From positions 1 through 64,000 of the forward strand of contig NZ_JAAIKB010000006.1 in the NCBI RefSeq assembly GCF_011040385.1: a DNA stretch of 64,000 bases, in the 5' to 3' direction. The stretch comes from Falsiroseomonas algicola (GTDB lineage Bacteria; Pseudomonadota; Alphaproteobacteria; Acetobacterales; Acetobacteraceae). Below, piece by piece: positions 42,377 to 52,496 of this stretch (within the stretch, counting starts at the first letter, position 1; every line of letters starts with the position of its first letter). The notes under the pieces are model-generated. The model searched no databases. It was not told where the DNA came from and was given only the letters and a program-made list of their open reading frames with translations. The translations under genes were made by a program, and so were the position numbers.

Positions 42377-43777
42377 ATGCTTGATTGCCTGATCCCGGCT
42401 TCCCTGGCCGGGACCGATGCGGCGGCCTTGCCGCTGCACCTCGTGACCAAGGCCGGGTTGCCGGCGCTTCTGGACCGCCTGGCGCCCGGCCAGGCGGCCT
42501 TCCTGCGCGCCAGCGGCTTCGCCGCCAAGGCGAATGAGGTGCGGCTGCTGCCCGGCGGCACGGGGATCGAGGGCGCCGTGGCCGGACTGGGCGAGGAGCC
42601 ATCCTCCCCCTGGAGCTATGGCGGGCTGCCGATGGCGCTGCCGGAAGGCACGGATTGGCGGCTGGAGGGGGAGGCCGACGCCCCCGCCGCGCTGCTGGGC
42701 TGGTGCCTGGGCGCCTACCGCTATTCCCGCTTCAAGACGCCGCCCCGGCAGCCCGCGCGGCTGATGCAGCCGCCCGGAACGGACACCGCCCTGGCCGAGG
42801 CCCGCGCGATCTGCCGCGGGCGGGACCTGATCAACACGCCCGCCGGGCATCTGGGGCCGGAGGAGCTGGCGGAGGCGGTCCGCGCCCTGGCCGCCGACTA
42901 CGGCGCGAGTTGCGAGGTGATCGAGGGGCAGGCGCTGGCGGAGGGGTTCCCCGCCGTCGCCGTGGTGGGCCAGGGCAGCCCGCGCGCACCCCGCGTCGCC
43001 GTGCTGCGCTGGCAGGGGCCGGGGGCGGGCGCCGATGCGCCGCTGCTCGCGCTCTGCGGCAAGGGTGTGTGCTTCGACACCGGCGGGCTGGACCTGAAGC
43101 CCGCGGCCGCCATGCTGCGGATGAAGAAGGACATGGGCGGCGCCGCCACCATGATCGCGGTGGCGGAGATGCTGATGGCCGCCGCCACGCCGATCCGGCT
43201 GCTGCTGCTGGTGGGGGCGGTGGAGAATTCGGTGTCCGGCACCGCCTTCCGGCCGATGGACGTCATCGCGACCCGCAAGGGGCTGACGGTCGAGATCGGC
43301 AATACCGATGCGGAAGGCCGGCTGGTGCTGTGCGACCTGCTGGCCTTCGCGGCGGAACAGTCACCTGCATTGGTGATCGATGCGGCAACCCTGACGGGAG
43401 CAGCGCGTGTCGCGCTCGGGCCTGATCTGCCGGCCTTGTTCTCCGACGACGCGGAAGTGGCGAAGACCATTCTCCGTTACGGCCTGGACGTGCAGGATCC
43501 CGTGTGGCAGCTGCCATTACATAGAAGTTACGTTTCTTGGCTGGACAGCAACATCGCCGATCTCAACAACGTCGCAACGAAGCCCATGGCAGGTGCCGTG
43601 ATCGCCGCACTGTTCCTGCGCCGCTTCGTGCCGGACGATCTGCCATGGGCGCATGTCGATTTGTACGCCTACAACGACCAGACCCGACCCGGACGCCCGG
43701 AGGGGGGGGAAATCCAGGCTGCGCGCGCCCTCGCACGCGCCGTGACCGCCCTGCTCCTTCACCGTGACAACCCTTGA
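42377..43777 (+). CDS. pepA: Leucyl aminopeptidase (M17 family)
   Basis: 466-residue M17 aminopeptidase. The metal and active sites read GKGVCFDTGGLDLKPA, MKKDMGGAA and the family signature NTDAEGRLVL; a DNA-binding-type N-terminal domain of about 170 residues precedes them. It removes N-terminal residues from peptides in the cytosol using two metal ions. Codons 380-387 (43514-43537) are a cluster of rare AT-rich codons, including TTA and AGA, in an otherwise GC-rich gene. The start has GGAG at a good distance. Confidence 0.93.
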   Translation: MLDCLIPASLAGTDAAALPLHLVTKAGLPALLDRLAPGQAAFLRASGFAAKANEVRLLPGGTGIEGAVAGLGEEPSSPWSYGGLPMALPEGTDWRLEGEADAPAALLGWCLGAYRYSRFKTPPRQPARLMQPPGTDTALAEARAICRGRDLINTPAGHLGPEELAEAVRALAADYGASCEVIEGQALAEGFPAVAVVGQGSPRAPRVAVLRWQGPGAGADAPLLALCGKGVCFDTGGLDLKPAAAMLRMKKDMGGAATMIAVAEMLMAAATPIRLLLLVGAVENSVSGTAFRPMDVIATRKGLTVEIGNTDAEGRLVLCDLLAFAAEQSPALVIDAATLTGAARVALGPDLPALFSDDAEVAKTILRYGLDVQDPVWQLPLHRSYVSWLDSNIADLNNVATKPMAGAVIAALFLRRFVPDDLPWAHVDLYAYNDQTRPGRPEGGEIQAARALARAVTALLLHRDNP

Positions 43778-43955
43778 CGGTAACGAAATCGAGATGAAAC
43801 GGGAACTTTCTGCCTCAAAACGCTCTCAGAAGAGCATACAGCGGCAGCACCTTTCACAGAGCGATTCATCGGAAGGGCGCGCCAAGGGCCGCCAGGGCGC
43901 GCCATCGAAGGCGGCACCCGGTAGCCGGAAGCGCGCCGAGGAAGGATTTGAGACC
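43778..43955 (+). other. Leader of the MarR gene, lower GC
   Basis: 178 bp with visibly lower GC (tgaaacgggaactttctgcc and on). A frame in phase with the regulator is open through it from an ATG at 43764, but the residues (Ser/Lys/Gln-rich) do not look like part of a MarR protein. A small hairpin ctctcagaagag is at 43830-43841. It probably contains the regulator's promoter, a candidate autoregulation site. Confidence 0.4.
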
Positions 43956-44354
43956 ATGGCAACGCAAACTTCGGCCGACCAGCTTGTCGGCATCCTACGC
44001 GACACCGTCGTCGCCCTTGTCCGCCGGGATGGGCCCGACCTTTCCGCCCGGCAGCTCGGCGTGTTCCTGACGGTCTACCTGACCGACGGCCCGCACACCG
44101 TGCGCGGCCTGGCGGCGGAGCTGAACGTCTCCAAACCCGCCATCACGCGGGCGCTGGACCGACTCGGCGAACTCGATCTGGCCCGCCGCAAGGTGGACCC
44201 GATGGACCGCCGCAGCGTGCTGGTGCAGCGCACCCTGAAGGGCGCGTCCTTCCTTCGGGACATGCGCAGCATCATGGCGCAGGCCGAGCAGACGGCGCGC
44301 GAGAGCGCCCCGGCTGCCGAGGCGCCGGCCGCCGAGGCTCGCCGCGCGGGCTGA
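43956..44354 (+). CDS. MarR-family transcriptional regulator
   Basis: 132 residues. The winged helix reads LSARQLGVFLTVYLTDGPHTVRGLAAELNVSKPAITRALDRLGELDLARRKVDPMDRRSVLVQRT, that is the helix-turn-helix with recognition helix SKPAITRALDRL and the wing DPMDRRSV. An Ala/Glu-rich tail follows. The ATG at 43956 follows GAGGAAGGA by 9 nt; an in-frame ATG at 43764 would add 64 poorly conserved residues. Ligand and targets unknown. Confidence 0.85.
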   Translation: MATQTSADQLVGILRDTVVALVRRDGPDLSARQLGVFLTVYLTDGPHTVRGLAAELNVSKPAITRALDRLGELDLARRKVDPMDRRSVLVQRTLKGASFLRDMRSIMAQAEQTARESAPAAEAPAAEARRAG

Positions 44355-44364
44355 TACCGCGCAT

Positions 44365-44390
44365 CGACCTCGCCCGACAGGGCGAGGTCG
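44365..44390. terminator. Bidirectional terminator-like hairpin
   Basis: Perfect 11-bp stem CGACCTCGCCC / GGGCGAGGTCG with loop GACA, placed between the convergent marR and hydroxyacid dehydrogenase genes, 10 bp after the marR stop. No T-run on either side. Confidence 0.55.
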
Positions 44391-44431
44391 GCGACCGGTT
44401 CGGGGCCGCAACCAGAATCGTTACTTCGGCG

Positions 44432-45364
44432 TCAGTAGCCCGCGTTGAAATCCACCAGGTTCATGAGCGGCTCGCCCGCCCGGGCACGGCGGAGATTCTC
44501 GACCACCTGCGGCGCAGCGCTTTCGGGAATCGTGATGCTCGCGGCATGCGGCGTCATCACCACCTTCGGGTGCGACCAATAGGGGTGCTCGGCCGGGAGC
44601 GGTTCCGGCTGGAACACGTCCAGCGCCGCGGCTGCCACCTGCCCGCTCTCCAGTGCCGCCAGCAGGTCGGCGTCCACGACGTGGCCGCCCCGCGCTCCGT
44701 TGATCAGGAAGGCGCCCTTCGGCAGGCGGGACAGCAGGGACGCATCGACGATGCCCCGCGTCTCCGGCGTCAGCGGCAGCAGGCAGACCAGGATGTTGGA
44801 CCGGGCCGCCATCGCGGCCAGGCCCTCGGCGCCATGGAAGTTCTGCACCCCCTCCACCGTCTTGGGCCGTCGCGTCCAGCCCATGACGGGGAAGCCGAGC
44901 CGCGTCAGCAGCCCGGCCGCATGGGTGCCGAGTTCGCCCAGGCCGAGGATGCCGATGCGGGTCTCCGCCGTGACGGGGGCCGGCAGCTCCTCCCACCGCT
45001 TCGCCGCCTGCAGCGCGCGATACTCCAGGTCCTGGCGATGGAAGCGCAGCACGTTGAGCAGCACCCATTCGCCCATCTGCGTGGTCAGCATCCGGTCCAC
45101 GAGCCGCGCCACGGGGATGCCCGGCGGCGGTCCGGGCGGACGCAGCAGGTGGTCCACGCCCGCACCCATGGAGACGATGAGCTTCAGGTTGGGGTAGCGG
45201 CGCAGCTCCGCCATGTCATGCGCCGTCCAGACCACCGCGGCCTCGATCGCCGCGGGGTCGCCGGCATCGGGGAACATCCGGATATCCAGCGTCGGATCGA
45301 CGGCCAGCAGCGCGCGGCGCCACCAATCCATCGTCGCGGCCTTGGTGGAGAGCAGAACGGCCAT
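44432..45364 (-). CDS. 2-hydroxyacid dehydrogenase, GhrA-like (glyoxylate/hydroxypyruvate reductase)
   Basis: 310-residue D-2-hydroxyacid dehydrogenase. The Rossmann motif is RIGILGLGELGTHAA; catalytic Arg in INGARGGHVVD, Glu in FQPEPLPAEHP and His in TPHAAS. The short N-terminal domain and HPYWSHPKVVMTPH wording match GhrA, which reduces glyoxylate and hydroxypyruvate with NADPH. It is the last gene of the yej operon, coupled to the two-helix protein by TGATG, an unusual partner for a peptide importer. Confidence 0.87.
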   Translation of the reverse strand: MAVLLSTKAATMDWWRRALLAVDPTLDIRMFPDAGDPAAIEAAVVWTAHDMAELRRYPNLKLIVSMGAGVDHLLRPPGPPPGIPVARLVDRMLTTQMGEWVLLNVLRFHRQDLEYRALQAAKRWEELPAPVTAETRIGILGLGELGTHAAGLLTRLGFPVMGWTRRPKTVEGVQNFHGAEGLAAMAARSNILVCLLPLTPETRGIVDASLLSRLPKGAFLINGARGGHVVDADLLAALESGQVAAAALDVFQPEPLPAEHPYWSHPKVVMTPHAASITIPESAAPQVVENLRRARAGEPLMNLVDFNAGY

Positions 45365-45821
45365 CAGGCAGTTTCCCTGGTCAGCAGGCGCACGAAGCCG
45401 CGCCAATCGTCACGCCGCGTGGCGGCGAATTTCCGGCCGTCCGGCAGCTCGGCATAGAGGCTGAGGACACCCTTGGCCCAGAGCGCGTCGAAATACTCTT
45501 CCGACTGCAGGGCGAAGGCGCTGGTGCGTTCGAAGACGCCATCGCGGATGCGCGGCTGCACCTTGGCGATCCACCACCAGCAGCCCACGGCCAGGATCGC
45601 GGCACCGACATACCAATGCACCAGCGCGGTACCCGCGAAGGAGGCGGTGAGGATGCCGGCCGCCGGCCAGATGTTCTCGGCGTATTGGTACACGGGGCTG
45701 CCCGGCGAATTCATCTTGCGGATATGGACGCCGAGCTTCAGCACCTGGCTGTCCAGTAGCGCGCGCAGCAGATCGAGCGGCGGCCGGGGATCCGGCTCCT
45801 GCTCCGGCAATGGCGCATCAC

Positions 45822-45825
<4 letters not shown>
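45364..45825 (-). CDS. Two-helix membrane protein, unknown
   Basis: 153 residues. Two adjacent hydrophobic helices (about 52-70, IWPAAGILTASFAGTALVHW; and 72-88, VGAAILAVGCWWWIAKV) with a cytoplasmic tail carrying EEYFDALWAKGVLSLYAEL. No family recognised. It overlaps the stop of yejF by ATGA and the start of the dehydrogenase by one base, so it is locked into this operon. Confidence 0.7.
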
Positions 45826-47431
<1,606 letters not shown>

Positions 47432-47435
<4 letters not shown>

Positions 47436-48466
47436 CGTCCTCCTCCCGGAAGTTTCCGCGGATCGAAGGCATCCCGCACCGCCTCGCCCACGAAGATCAG
47501 CAGCGTCAGCACGCCGCCCAGCACGCAGAAGGCGGTGATGCCGAGCCAGGGGGCCTGGAGGTTGTTCTTGCCCTGCGACACCAGTTCCCCCAGCGAGGCA
47601 CTGCCCGGCGGCAGGCCGAAGCCAAGGAAATCGAGGCTCGCCAGCACCGTTACCGAGCCCGACAGGATGAACGGAAGAAACGTCAGCGTGGCCACCATCG
47701 CATTCGGCAGGATGTGGCGGACCATCAGCGCCGTGTCCGACACCCCCATCGCCCGCGCCGCCCGCACATAGTCGAGGTTCCGGCCCCGCAGGAACTCCGC
47801 CCGCACCACCCCCGTCAGCCCCATCCAGCTGAACAGCAGCAGGAAGACCAGCAGGGTCCAGAAGCTGGGCTCGATCACGCTGGCCAGGATGATCAGCAGA
47901 TAAAGCTGCGGCATCCCCGACCAGACCTCGATGAAGCGCTGGAAGCCGAGATCGACCCAGCCCCCGTAATACCCCTGCACCGCCCCCGCCGCGATGCCGA
48001 TCACCGAACTCACCAGGGTCAGCGAGAAGCCGAACAGCACGGATATCCGGAACCCGTAGATCACCCGCGCCAGCACGTCCCGCCCCTGGTCGTCCGTGCC
48101 CAGCCAATTCCTTGCCGAGGGCGGCGCCGGCGACGGCCGGCCGAGATCACGCACCACCGTGTCATGGCGGTAGGGAATGATCGGCCAGACCGCCCAGCCC
48201 CCGCGATCCGCGAATTCCTTCCGCAACTCCGGATCATGCCAGTCCATCGTCACCGGCAAGCCATCCGGCAGGACCTCCTCCTCCGCATAACCCACCACGA
48301 CCGGGAACAACCACTTCCCATCGACCCGCGCGACCAAGGGCCGGTCATTCGCAATACCCTCGGCAAACAAGGTCACCACGAACAACAACAGGAAAATCCA
48401 GAGCGACCAGAACCCCCGCCGATTGGCGCGAAAGTTGGCGAGGCGCCTGCGTGTGATGGGGGTCAT
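47432..48466 (-). CDS. yejE: Peptide/microcin C ABC transporter permease
   Basis: 344 residues. An N-terminal transmembrane helix (FWSLWIFLLLFVVTLFAEGIA) is followed by the extra periplasmic part typical of YejE (WLFPVVVGYAEEEVLPDG; HDPELRKEFADRGGW) and five further helices. The EAA loop RAARAMGVSDTALMVRHILPNA contacts the ATPase. WLGTDDQGRDVLARVIYG is the DppC/OppC-type signature. Start chosen at ATG 48466; the frame upstream runs into the hairpin region. Confidence 0.92.
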
Positions 48467-48477
48467 GGCACGGTCCC

Positions 48478-48533
48478 GCAGGGGGGCGTTGCCCCCCTGC
48501 ACCCCCCACCAGGAGGCAGCGGCCTCCTGGACC
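48478..48533 (+). repeat. Double-hairpin module, copy 1 (plus orientation)
   Basis: Stem 1: GCAGGGGGGC, loop GTT, GCCCCCCTGC (48478-48500). Spacer ACCCCCCA (48501-48508). Stem 2: CCAGGAGGC, loop AGCG, GCCTCCTGG (48509-48530), then ACC. The same layout recurs at 48606-48657, 60657-60713 and 60735-60793. Confidence 0.75.
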
Positions 48534-48543
48534 TCAGGCCTTG

Positions 48544-48591
48544 AACGCCGAAGGTGAGGGGGGCACTTCGGCCCCCCTCACCTTCGGCGTT
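48544..48591. repeat. Perfect 21-bp hairpin with a 6-base loop
   Basis: Arms 48544-48564 and 48571-48591 are exact reverse complements; the loop is ACTTCG. The arm begins AACGCCGAAGGTGAGG. With 21 GC-rich pairs this is far beyond what chance gives and stronger than needed for termination. It sits exactly between two inverted double-hairpin modules in the yejB-yejE gap. Confidence 0.85.
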
Positions 48592-48605
48592 GAAAGTTCC
48601 GGCGG

Positions 48606-48657
48606 GGTCCGGGGGGGGCCACGCCCCCCGGCGGGGGTGCGGGGGCAGCGCCCCCGC
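48606..48657 (-). repeat. Double-hairpin module, copy 2 (minus orientation)
   Basis: Read on the minus strand: stem 1 GCGGGGGC, loop GCT, GCCCCCGC (48657-48639), spacer ACCCCCG, stem 2 CCGGGGGGC, loop GTG, then GCCCCCCCCGG (two extra C), then ACC. Same order of parts as copy 1, pointing toward it. Confidence 0.7.
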
Positions 48658-48677
48658 GGGACCGCGCATGGCCGCCA

Positions 48678-49802
48678 TTACCGCCGCGCCTCGAAGTCGA
48701 TGCGGGGGTCGATGATGGTGTACATGACGTCGCCGACGATCTGCATGATCAGGCCGAGCAGGGTGAAGATGTAGAGGGTGGCGAACATGATGGGGTAGTC
48801 GCGGCGGATTGCGGCTTCGAAGCCCAGCAGGCCGAGCCCGTCCAGCGAGAAGACGATTTCTACCAGCAGGGCGCCGGTGAAGAGGATCCCGATGAAGGCC
48901 GCGGGGAAGCCCGCGATGATCAGCAGCATCGCGTTGCGGAAGACGTGGCCGTAGAGGACGCGGTTCTCGGTGTTGCCCTTGGCCCGCGCCGTGACGACGT
49001 ATTGCTTGCCGATCTCATCGAGGAAGCTGTTTTTCGTCAGCATCACGAGGCCCGCGAAACCGCCGATGACCAGCGCCAGGGTCGGCAGCGCCATGTGCCA
49101 GGCGTAGTCCGCCGCCCGCTGCCAGAAGGGCCAGGTTTCGGAGCCGGAGGTGGCGAGGCCGCGCAGCGGGAACCACTGCAGGAAGGAACCGCCGGCGAAG
49201 AAGACGACGAGCATGATGGCGAAGAGGAAGCCCGGGATCGCGTAGCCCACGAGGACGACGCCGGAGGTCCAGAGGTCGAAGCGCGATCCGTCCCGGACGG
49301 CCTTGCGGATGCCGAGCGGGATGGAGACGAGGTAGATGATCAGCGTGGACCAGAGGCCCAGGCTGATGGAGACGGGCATCTTCTCGATGATGAGGTCCAC
49401 CACCGGGCGGTCCCGGAACAGGCTGCGGCCGAAGTCGAAGGTCAGGTAGCCCGTCATCATCTCCTGGAAGCGGACATGGGCGGGCTTGTCGAAGCCGAAC
49501 ATGCGCTCGATGTCGCGGACGATGGCGGGATCGAGCCCCCGCGCGCCGCGATAGTTGCCGACCGGGCCGCCGCTGGATGAATCGCCGGAGCCCATGCCGG
49601 GGCCGGCGCTGCCGGGCTGCCGTGTCTCCCCGCCCCCTTCACCGGTGAGGCGGCCGAGCACCTGGCCCTCGCCGCGGAGTTCGGCGAGCATCTGCTCCAC
49701 CGGGCCGCCGGGGGCGAACTGCACCACGGCGAAGTTGATGAGGATGATCCCGAACAGCGTCGGGATCACCAGCAGCAGCCGGCGGACGATATAGGCGGCC
49801 AT
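48678..49802 (-). CDS. yejB: Peptide/microcin C ABC transporter permease
   Basis: 374 residues. The N-terminal helix [24 protein letters not shown] is the DppB/OppB form; a Gly/Ser-rich insertion follows (about 48-85), as in YejB, before [13 protein letters not shown] and five transmembrane helices. The EAA loop reads [26 protein letters not shown]. It forms the membrane channel with YejE. It starts 15 bp after the binding-protein gene. Confidence 0.93.
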   Translation of the reverse strand: MAAYIVRRLLLVIPTLFGIILINFAVVQFAPGGPVEQMLAELRGEGQVLGRLTGEGGGETRQPGSAGPGMGSGDSSSGGPVGNYRGARGLDPAIVRDIERMFGFDKPAHVRFQEMMTGYLTFDFGRSLFRDRPVVDLIIEKMPVSISLGLWSTLIIYLVSIPLGIRKAVRDGSRFDLWTSGVVLVGYAIPGFLFAIMLVVFFAGGSFLQWFPLRGLATSGSETWPFWQRAADYAWHMALPTLALVIGGFAGLVMLTKNSFLDEIGKQYVVTARAKGNTENRVLYGHVFRNAMLLIIAGFPAAFIGILFTGALLVEIVFSLDGLGLLGFEAAIRRDYPIMFATLYIFTLLGLIMQIVGDVMYTIIDPRIDFEARR

Positions 49803-49817
49803 GCGGCGGGCTGGGCG

Positions 49818-51674
49818 CTACAGGCTGCGGCGCGCGTCGGGCAGGGCGCGCTCCCGCTCCGCATCCACCCACCACCAGTCGAGGGAGAGGTTGTAGCGGG
49901 GGTTGCGTTCGGGCCGCACCAGCTTGTCCCAGTAGGCGATGCGGAAGGTCCGGCTGTGCCAGTTGGGGATCAGGTAGTTGTAGGACAGCAGCACGCGGTC
50001 CAGCGCCCGGGTCCGCGCCACCAGTTCCTGCCGGTCCGGCGCCGTGACCACGAGTTCGACGAGCTCGTCGATCGCGGGGTCGCAGATGCCGGCCACGTTC
50101 TGGCTGCCGGGCTCCCGCGCCTTCTCGCAGGTGAAGAAGTCCCGCTGTTCGTTGCCGGGGGAGAGCGACTGGCCGATGACGTCGATCGTCATGTCGTAGT
50201 CGAACTCGTCCATCCGCTTCTGGTATTGCGCGGGATCGACCGTGCGGACGCGCACCGCCATGCCGAGCCGTTCCAGCCACTGGACATAGGGCAGCGCCAC
50301 GCGTTCGAAGGTGGCGCCCTGGAGCAGGATCTCGAACTCGAAGCGCTGTCCCTGCGCATTCACCAGGCGGCGGTCGCGCACCTGCCAGCCGGCGGATTGC
50401 AGCAGCGTGAGGGCGCGGCGGAGGCCGTCGCGGTTGTTGCCGGAACCGTCGGTGACGGGCAGGCGGTATTCGGTGGTGAAGACCTCCGCCGGCACGCGGC
50501 CGCGGAAGCGTTCCAGGATCTCCAGCTCCCGCCCCTGCGGCAGGCCGGAGGAGGCGAGTTCGGAGTTGGAGAAGTAGGAGTTCGTCCGCGCATAGGCGCC
50601 GAAGAAGACGTTGGCGTTGAGCCATTCGAAGTCGAAGACTTCCACCAATGCGCGCCGGACGCGGGCATCCTGGAAGATGGGGCGGCGCAGGTTCATGGCG
50701 AAGGCCTGCATGCCCGTCGGCAGCTCGTGGCGGATTTCCTCGAGTTTCACCAGGCCGCGGCGACGGGCCGGGAAGTCATAGGCGGTCGCCCAGTCGCGGG
50801 CCACGTTCTCCGTGCGGAAGTCGATCTGCCCGGCCTTGAAGGCTTCCAGCGCGACCGTGTTGTCGCGGAAGTATTCGAAGCGGCGGACATCGACATTGTG
50901 CTGGCCGCGGAGCGAGGGGATGTCCTTCGCCCACCAATCGGCGACGCGGCGATAGACGATGCTGCGCCCGGCCTCGAAGCGCTCGATCCGGTAGGGGCCG
51001 GAGCCCAGCGGCGGGTCGAGGGTCGGCCGGGCGAAGTCGCGGCCCTCCCACCAATGGCGCGGCAGGACCACCATCTGGCCCAGGATCAGCGCCAATTCGC
51101 GGTTCTGGTCGTCCTTGAAGCGGAAGGTGACCCGGCGCTCGGATTCGGCCACCACCTCCGTCACATCGGCGTAGTAGCCGCGGAAGCCCGGACGGCCGTG
51201 CTGGCGGAGCGTGTTGAAGGTCCAGACCACGTCGGCCGCGGTGACGGGGCGGCCATCATGCCAGCGGGCGGCGGGGTTCAGCTCGAAGGTCACGCCCTTC
51301 CGGTCGGCGGGCAGTTCGACCCATTGCGCGAGGTAGGGGTATTCGGTGCTGGCCTCGTCCGCGCTTTCCTTCAGCAGCGTGTCGTAGAGCAGGTTGGTGC
51401 CGACCGCCGCGGTGCCGCGGATGACGAAGCCGTTGAAGCTGTCGAAGCTGCCGAGTGCGGTCAGTGCGACCTCGCCGCCCTTGGGGGCGTTGGGGTTCAC
51501 CCAGGGAAAGTGGGTGAAATCGGCCGGCAGCGCGGGCTCCCCCAGCAGGGACAGCGCATGGGTGCGCACCGCCTGGCCCGGGGCGGCGCTGCCGCCGGCG
51601 GGGGTGACGGCGCGGGAGGCCGTGGGGGCGAGCCCCAGGGCGGCGGAGAGGGAGAGAAGGTCGCGGCGGCGCAT
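49818..51674 (-). CDS. yejA: Extracellular solute-binding protein of the yej transporter
   Basis: About 618 residues, family 5 peptide-binding protein of YejA type. The ATG at 51674 gives a twin-arginine-like leader MRRRDLLSLSAALGLAP; a GTG at 51695 is an alternative. HALSLLGEPALPADFTHFPWVNPNAPKGG and GSFDSFNGFVIRG match the YejA opening, and the C terminus has NYLIPNWHSRTFRIAYWDKL. It delivers peptides (in E. coli, microcin C) to YejBEF. Confidence 0.92.
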   Translation of the reverse strand: MRRRDLLSLSAALGLAPTASRAVTPAGGSAAPGQAVRTHALSLLGEPALPADFTHFPWVNPNAPKGGEVALTALGSFDSFNGFVIRGTAAVGTNLLYDTLLKESADEASTEYPYLAQWVELPADRKGVTFELNPAARWHDGRPVTAADVVWTFNTLRQHGRPGFRGYYADVTEVVAESERRVTFRFKDDQNRELALILGQMVVLPRHWWEGRDFARPTLDPPLGSGPYRIERFEAGRSIVYRRVADWWAKDIPSLRGQHNVDVRRFEYFRDNTVALEAFKAGQIDFRTENVARDWATAYDFPARRRGLVKLEEIRHELPTGMQAFAMNLRRPIFQDARVRRALVEVFDFEWLNANVFFGAYARTNSYFSNSELASSGLPQGRELEILERFRGRVPAEVFTTEYRLPVTDGSGNNRDGLRRALTLLQSAGWQVRDRRLVNAQGQRFEFEILLQGATFERVALPYVQWLERLGMAVRVRTVDPAQYQKRMDEFDYDMTIDVIGQSLSPGNEQRDFFTCEKAREPGSQNVAGICDPAIDELVELVVTAPDRQELVARTRALDRVLLSYNYLIPNWHSRTFRIAYWDKLVRPERNPRYNLSLDWWWVDAERERALPDARRSL

Positions 51675-51716
51675 GCCCACAGTTTGGGGGTTCACCTTGC
51701 CCGCCGCAACGCCTGC

Positions 51717-52496
51717 CTAGCCCGCGAGGAGGCGGGAGATCTCCGGCAGCAGGGCGCGATCGCCGACGGCGAGCACCGTGCCATCGCTGTCGAGCCGCAG
51801 CGGCCGGCCGGCCCAGTCCGTGCAGCGGCCGCCGGCACCCTCAATGACGGGCACCAGCGCGGCCCAGTCCCAGGGCTTCATGGTGGCGTCCACCACCGCA
51901 TCCACCAGGCCGAGCGCCAGCAGGCCATAGGCGTAGCAGTCCCCGCCCCAGGTGGTGCGGCGCGCGGCGTCCTTGGCGGCGGCGAAGCGGGGCGCGGTCT
52001 CGGCGTCGAACATGTCGGGCGAGGTGCAGGAGAGCTCGGCCTCGGCCAGCGTCGCGCAGGGCCGGCAGCGCGGCGTGCCGCCGAACTCGGAGCGGAACTC
52101 GGCGGGCTGGCCGCTGAGGCCGATCCAGCGTTCGCGCGTGGCGGGCTGGTCGATCACGCCCAGCACGGGGACGCCCTTGTGGAGCAGGCCGATCAGCGTG
52201 CCGAAAAGGGGCCGGCCCGTGACGAAGGCGCGGGTGCCATCGATGGGGTCCAGCACCCAGACCCAGTCGGCGCCCGGGTTCGTCTCCCCGTATTCCTCGC
52301 CGATCACGCCGTGGTCGGGATGGCGGTCGGCGATCAGGGCGCGGATGGTGCGTTCGGCGGCCTTGTCGGCTTCCGTCACCGGGCTGGCATCGCCCTTGGC
52401 CTCGACCAGGAGCTGGGACCGGAAGAGCGGGCGGATGACGGCGCCTGCCGCATCCGCCGCCGCTTCGGCAGTGTCCCGAAAGGCTGCCGGGATCAG
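51717..52496 (-). CDS. hisN: Histidinol-phosphatase (inositol monophosphatase family)
   Basis: About 259 residues, normal for HisN. Metal site: GEEYGE, DPIDGTRAF and WDWAALVPVIEGAGG. An upstream segment reading AAFRDTAEAAADAAGAVIRPLF and VEAKGDASPVTEADK is clearly part of the protein, but the only in-frame ATG is far inside. A CTG at 52496, in a CTGA overlap with the cycM stop, gives the expected N terminus; the GTG at 52379 would lose about 39 conserved residues. It removes phosphate from histidinol phosphate; IMPase relatives share the motifs. Confidence 0.87.
   Translation of the reverse strand: MIPAAFRDTAEAAADAAGAVIRPLFRSQLLVEAKGDASPVTEADKAAERTIRALIADRHPDHGVIGEEYGETNPGADWVWVLDPIDGTRAFVTGRPLFGTLIGLLHKGVPVLGVIDQPATRERWIGLSGQPAEFRSEFGGTPRCRPCATLAEAELSCTSPDMFDAETAPRFAAAKDAARRTTWGGDCYAYGLLALGLVDAVVDATMKPWDWAALVPVIEGAGGRCTDWAGRPLRLDSDGTVLAVGDRALLPEISRLLAG

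Larger units (their letters stand above)
48467..48677 (-). other. 211-bp intra-operon spacer packed with hairpins
   Basis: This gap lies between yejB and yejE, in an operon whose other junctions overlap or are at most about 15 bp. It is almost entirely made of inverted repeats: two copies of a double-hairpin module in opposite orientation around a 21-bp perfect hairpin. No gene is present. Confidence 0.7.

Noticed and set aside
44365-44390. MarR operator
   Set aside because: The 11-bp inverted repeat lies after the marR stop between convergent genes, so a terminator is the simpler reading.
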